Of a DNA stretch of 8,371 nt, positions 6,062 through 8,371 are shown piece by piece. The DNA is from Bacteroidaceae bacterium (lineage in GTDB: Bacteria; Bacteroidota; Bacteroidia; Bacteroidales; Bacteroidaceae). Location: assembly GCA_028707655.1 (NCBI GenBank), contig JAQWAN010000079.1:1-8371 (forward strand). Reading direction: 5' to 3'. The notes under the pieces are model-generated. The model worked only from the letters and a program-made list of their open reading frames with translations. It searched no databases and had not been told where the DNA came from. The position numbers and the translations under genes are program-made. Within the stretch, counting starts at the first letter, position 1; the number at the start of each line of letters is the position of its first letter.

Positions 6062-7246
6062 ATGAAGATTCTTCATACCGCCGATTGGCATCTAGGACAA
6101 ACCTTTTACGAGTACGACCGTAAAGCTGAACATCTAGTCTTTCTTAGCTGGCTCAAAAATGTAATAAAAGAGCAAGCCATTGATCTACTGCTTATCGCAG
6201 GAGATGTGTTTGATGGGCCCAACCCATCTGCCGATTCGCAACGTATCTACTATCGGTTTCTTCAGGAAATCACGGCAGAGAATCCCGATTTGCAGTTGAT
6301 TATTATCGCTGGAAATCATGATTCGGCTGCGCGACTAGAGGCACCCAATCCCCTTCTTGGAGCGATGAATATTACCGTTAAAGGTCTTGTGCAGCGCGAT
6401 GCAACTGGAGCTTTAGCACTAGACTCCTTACTCGTCCCCTTGAACAAGGGAGGCTATTGCTTGGCGGTTCCCTATCTTCGTCAAGGCGATTATCCCCCTT
6501 CGTCTACCTATGCCGAGGGGGTAAAAGCGATGTATGAAGCACTCTTTGATCAGGTACGTGGAAAAGAGGGACCCTTTATTGCTTTAGGCCATTTACAAGC
6601 CACCGGTTCTGAAATATCGGAGAACGACCGATCGGAACGTACCGTTATTGGTGGCTTAGAATCCGTTTCTCCCGATGCCTTTTCGCCCGAAATAGCCTAT
6701 ACCGCTTTGGGCCATTTACACCGTGCACAACGCGTGTCTGGTAGAGAAAATGTGCGCTACTCGGGTGCTCCTTTGCCCATGTCTTTTGCGGAAAAAAACA
6801 ACAAACAGGGCGTTACACTCGTGGAACTCTCTGATACTACCCATATAGAAAGACTCCCTTTTACCCCTCCTGTGGCCCTGCTCAGTATCCCAAAGGTGGC
6901 TCTTCCCTTGACCGATGTGTTAGCCGCTATTGCTGAACTACCAGATGGGGAGCTCACAACCCACTCTCCCTATCTCGAGATTAAAGTTTTGGTTACCGAG
7001 CCTGAGCCCTCTTTGCGCTTTCAAGTGGAGGAGGCCCTGCAACATAAATCGGTTCGTCTGGCACGCATAGCAGCAGAACGTCCTGCCCACGAAGTTGTAG
7101 AAAAAACAATGAGTTATGAGGAGCTGCAACAGATCCACCCCATGGAGATGGCAGTGGATATATTTAAACGAAATTATGGTGGCGAGGATATGCCCCTTGC
7201 CTTAAAAGAGTTGTTTCAAAAAGTAGTACAGGAGGTAAAACGATGA
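6062..7246 (+). CDS. sbcD: SbcD, nuclease subunit of the SbcCD (Mre11-Rad50-type) complex
   Basis: SbcD is the Mn-dependent phosphoesterase of the SbcCD complex. With the SbcC ATPase it cuts DNA hairpins, cruciforms and blocked double-strand ends. The 394-residue length is normal for the family. All expected calcineurin-like metal ligands are visible: Asp8 and His10 in HTADWHLG, Asp48 in IAGDVFD, Asn85 and catalytic His86 in IIAGNHD, His177 in ALGHLQ, and His218 and His220 in LGHLHRAQ. The C-terminal part (about 265-394) is the capping and SbcC-contact region and is less conserved. ATG at 6062 opens directly on the conserved KILHTADWH strand, so the start is secure. A TACCTTTG box precedes it. 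The stop overlaps the start of sbcC (ATGA), which indicates translational coupling in an sbcDC operon. Confidence 0.97.
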   Translation: MKILHTADWHLGQTFYEYDRKAEHLVFLSWLKNVIKEQAIDLLLIAGDVFDGPNPSADSQRIYYRFLQEITAENPDLQLIIIAGNHDSAARLEAPNPLLGAMNITVKGLVQRDATGALALDSLLVPLNKGGYCLAVPYLRQGDYPPSSTYAEGVKAMYEALFDQVRGKEGPFIALGHLQATGSEISENDRSERTVIGGLESVSPDAFSPEIAYTALGHLHRAQRVSGRENVRYSGAPLPMSFAEKNNKQGVTLVELSDTTHIERLPFTPPVALLSIPKVALPLTDVLAAIAELPDGELTTHSPYLEIKVLVTEPEPSLRFQVEEALQHKSVRLARIAAERPAHEVVEKTMSYEELQQIHPMEMAVDIFKRNYGGEDMPLALKELFQKVVQEVKR

Positions 7247-8371
7247 AGATTTTAGCAATACGTGGAAAAAATTTAGCCTCACTAGAGGGCGAGTTTGAAA
7301 TAGATTTTACAAAAGAGCCCTTAAAATCGACGGGACTATTTGCTATCACCGGTCCTACCGGATCGGGGAAATCGACACTGTTAGATGCCATCTGCTTAGC
7401 CTTGTTTGACACCACTCCACGAACCAACTCTAGCGCGGAGAGCACCATACAGATAGTCGATGTTAATCATAAAACCATCAATCAAAAGGATGCACGCACT
7501 GTGTTAAGACGCGGTAGTGCCGAGGGGTATGCCCAAGTAGATTTTATTTCCTTAGGAGGAGAGACCTACCGCTCCACTTGGCGTGTTAGACGTTCGCGTA
7601 ATAAAGCGAATGGCTCCCTGCAAAGCATCGATTTTAGAGTGCTGAATCTCTCTACGCAGCAGGAGCTGCCTGGCAGAAAAACCGAACTGCTTGCCAAGGT
7701 GGTCGAATTGATTGGTCTGACTTTTTATCAGTTTACCCGTGCCGTTTTATTGGCCCAGGGTGACTTTGCCACTTTTCTCAAAGCAACACAGAAGGAGAAG
7801 GCGGAGCTGCTAGAAAAATTAACCGGTACTGATATCTATTCTAAGTTATCTATCTCTATTTATGAGCAGTGTAAGCAAGCCGAACAAGATTTGAAACGGC
7901 TTAACGAGCGCATAAAAGATGTAGAGCTGCTCTCGGCCGAGCAAAAGGTCGACCTGATGCAGGAGCAAGCCGCTCATCTCTCTGCTTTAGAAAAGTTAAA
8001 AGAGGAGGCACAGCTCTTTACCAAAAAGATGGAGTGGATAGCTGCAAACGAGGTGTTATTAAAGGAGCAAGCCCAAGCAGAAGAAGCAGCTAAGAACGCT
8101 GCTAATCGTTTAGAACAGGCACAGCCAAGAATCCACCATTTATCGCAGATTGATGCTGTACAAGCTATAAGAGACCCCTTTAAAACCTTACAGCAAACAG
8201 TGCAACAGCAACGTGCTAATCAACAGCAATTAGTGCAGCAAGAAAAAGAGGAGCAGCGCATACAGCAGCAGCTAGAACGGGTTAACCAAGCGTGCAGTAG
8301 TGCAAAAGAGAAGGTGGAGCAGTTGGAACAGTTTGCTGAGCAACAAAAGCCTCTTAGATCGGAAGAGCACA
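7243..8371 (+). CDS. sbcC: SbcC, ATPase subunit of SbcCD, N-terminal third only
   Basis: This is the start of the Rad50-like SMC-family ATPase that powers and tethers SbcD; full-length proteins have about 1000 residues. The visible 376 codons show the N-terminal ATPase lobe with the Walker A motif GPTGSGKST (37-45) and the Q-loop segment LLAQGDFATFL (about 169-179, Gln172). From about 180 a long, Gln/Glu/Lys-rich coiled coil begins and runs to the edge, as expected. The zinc-hook, second coiled coil, signature motif and Walker B are beyond the window. The ATG overlaps the sbcD stop by four bases, and GGAGG at 7231-7235 stands 7 bases before it, an unusually good ribosome site for this phylum. 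The bases from 8356 match sequencing adapter, so native residues end at Leu371 and the final RSEEH is not genuine. Confidence 0.95.
   Translation, partial: MKILAIRGKNLASLEGEFEIDFTKEPLKSTGLFAITGPTGSGKSTLLDAICLALFDTTPRTNSSAESTIQIVDVNHKTINQKDARTVLRRGSAEGYAQVDFISLGGETYRSTWRVRRSRNKANGSLQSIDFRVLNLSTQQELPGRKTELLAKVVELIGLTFYQFTRAVLLAQGDFATFLKATQKEKAELLEKLTGTDIYSKLSISIYEQCKQAEQDLKRLNERIKDVELLSAEQKVDLMQEQAAHLSALEKLKEEAQLFTKKMEWIAANEVLLKEQAQAEEAAKNAANRLEQAQPRIHHLSQIDAVQAIRDPFKTLQQTVQQQRANQQQLVQQEKEEQRIQQQLERVNQACSSAKEKVEQLEQFAEQQKPLRSEEH
8356..8371 (+). other. Illumina TruSeq adapter remnant at the contig end
   Basis: The final 16 bases are AGATCGGAAGAGCACA, identical to the first 16 bases of the standard TruSeq read-1 adapter. 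A 16-base match placed exactly at the end of the sequence is far beyond chance. The bases are untrimmed adapter read-through carried into the assembly and are not genomic. Confidence 0.95.

Noticed and set aside
7164..7448. 94-codon minus-strand ORF over the sbcD/sbcC junction
   Set aside because: It is antisense to two strongly conserved genes including the SbcC Walker A region and has no promoter or family likeness.
1..8371. tRNA, rRNA, insertion sequence, toxin-antitoxin, phage or defence genes
   Set aside because: No cloverleaf, rRNA block, transposase motif or defence-gene signature was seen on either strand. SbcCD is a general repair nuclease and is not a defence island marker by itself.

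Overview
The window looks like a chromosomal housekeeping stretch from a member of the Bacteroidota, most likely the order Bacteroidales. The main evidence is promoter architecture: five start regions carry an exact match to the Bacteroides-type -7 box TAnnTTTG, and one of them also has a well-spaced -33 TTTG. The protein styles (MetY, CCA-adding enzyme with HD domain, SbcD/SbcC, a short-signal lipoprotein) and the near absence of Shine-Dalgarno sequences agree. The genus cannot be fixed from the sequence alone. The last 16 bases are identical to an Illumina TruSeq adapter, so the window ends at a contig edge from short-read data and the true genomic sequence probably stops at about 8355.

Layout. 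On the minus strand at the left lie a C-terminally cut PLP-dependent class I/II aminotransferase (1-1136) and, upstream of it, metY (1334-2605), an O-acetylhomoserine sulfhydrylase. They may be co-transcribed, because only metY has a recognisable promoter. A hot-dog acyl-CoA thioesterase (2718-3149, plus strand) is divergent from metY. A 458-base non-coding gap (3150-3607) follows. It carries a 22-bp tandem repeat array of four full units plus a palindromic partial unit, and a strong terminator hairpin for the cca gene. The cca gene (3608-5038, minus strand) encodes a CCA-adding tRNA nucleotidyltransferase and is divergent from an uncharacterised lipoprotein gene (5153-5971, plus strand). On the plus strand follow sbcD (6062-7246) and the start of sbcC (7243 to the edge), which overlap by four bases.

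How the genes work together. MetY makes homocysteine from O-acetylhomoserine and sulfide, and the aminotransferase next to it is a general amino-acid aminotransferase, so the left part concerns amino-acid metabolism. SbcD and SbcC are the nuclease and ATPase subunits of the Mre11-Rad50-like complex that opens DNA hairpins and double-strand ends. The thioesterase, CCA enzyme and lipoprotein have no obvious functional tie to their neighbours.

No new defence or mobile system is visible. The items most worth a second look are the hairpin-capable 22-bp minisatellite with its flanking small ORFs, the unassigned lipoprotein in front of sbcDC, two genes whose longest reading frame begins at or upstream of their own promoter, and the adapter sequence at the right edge.
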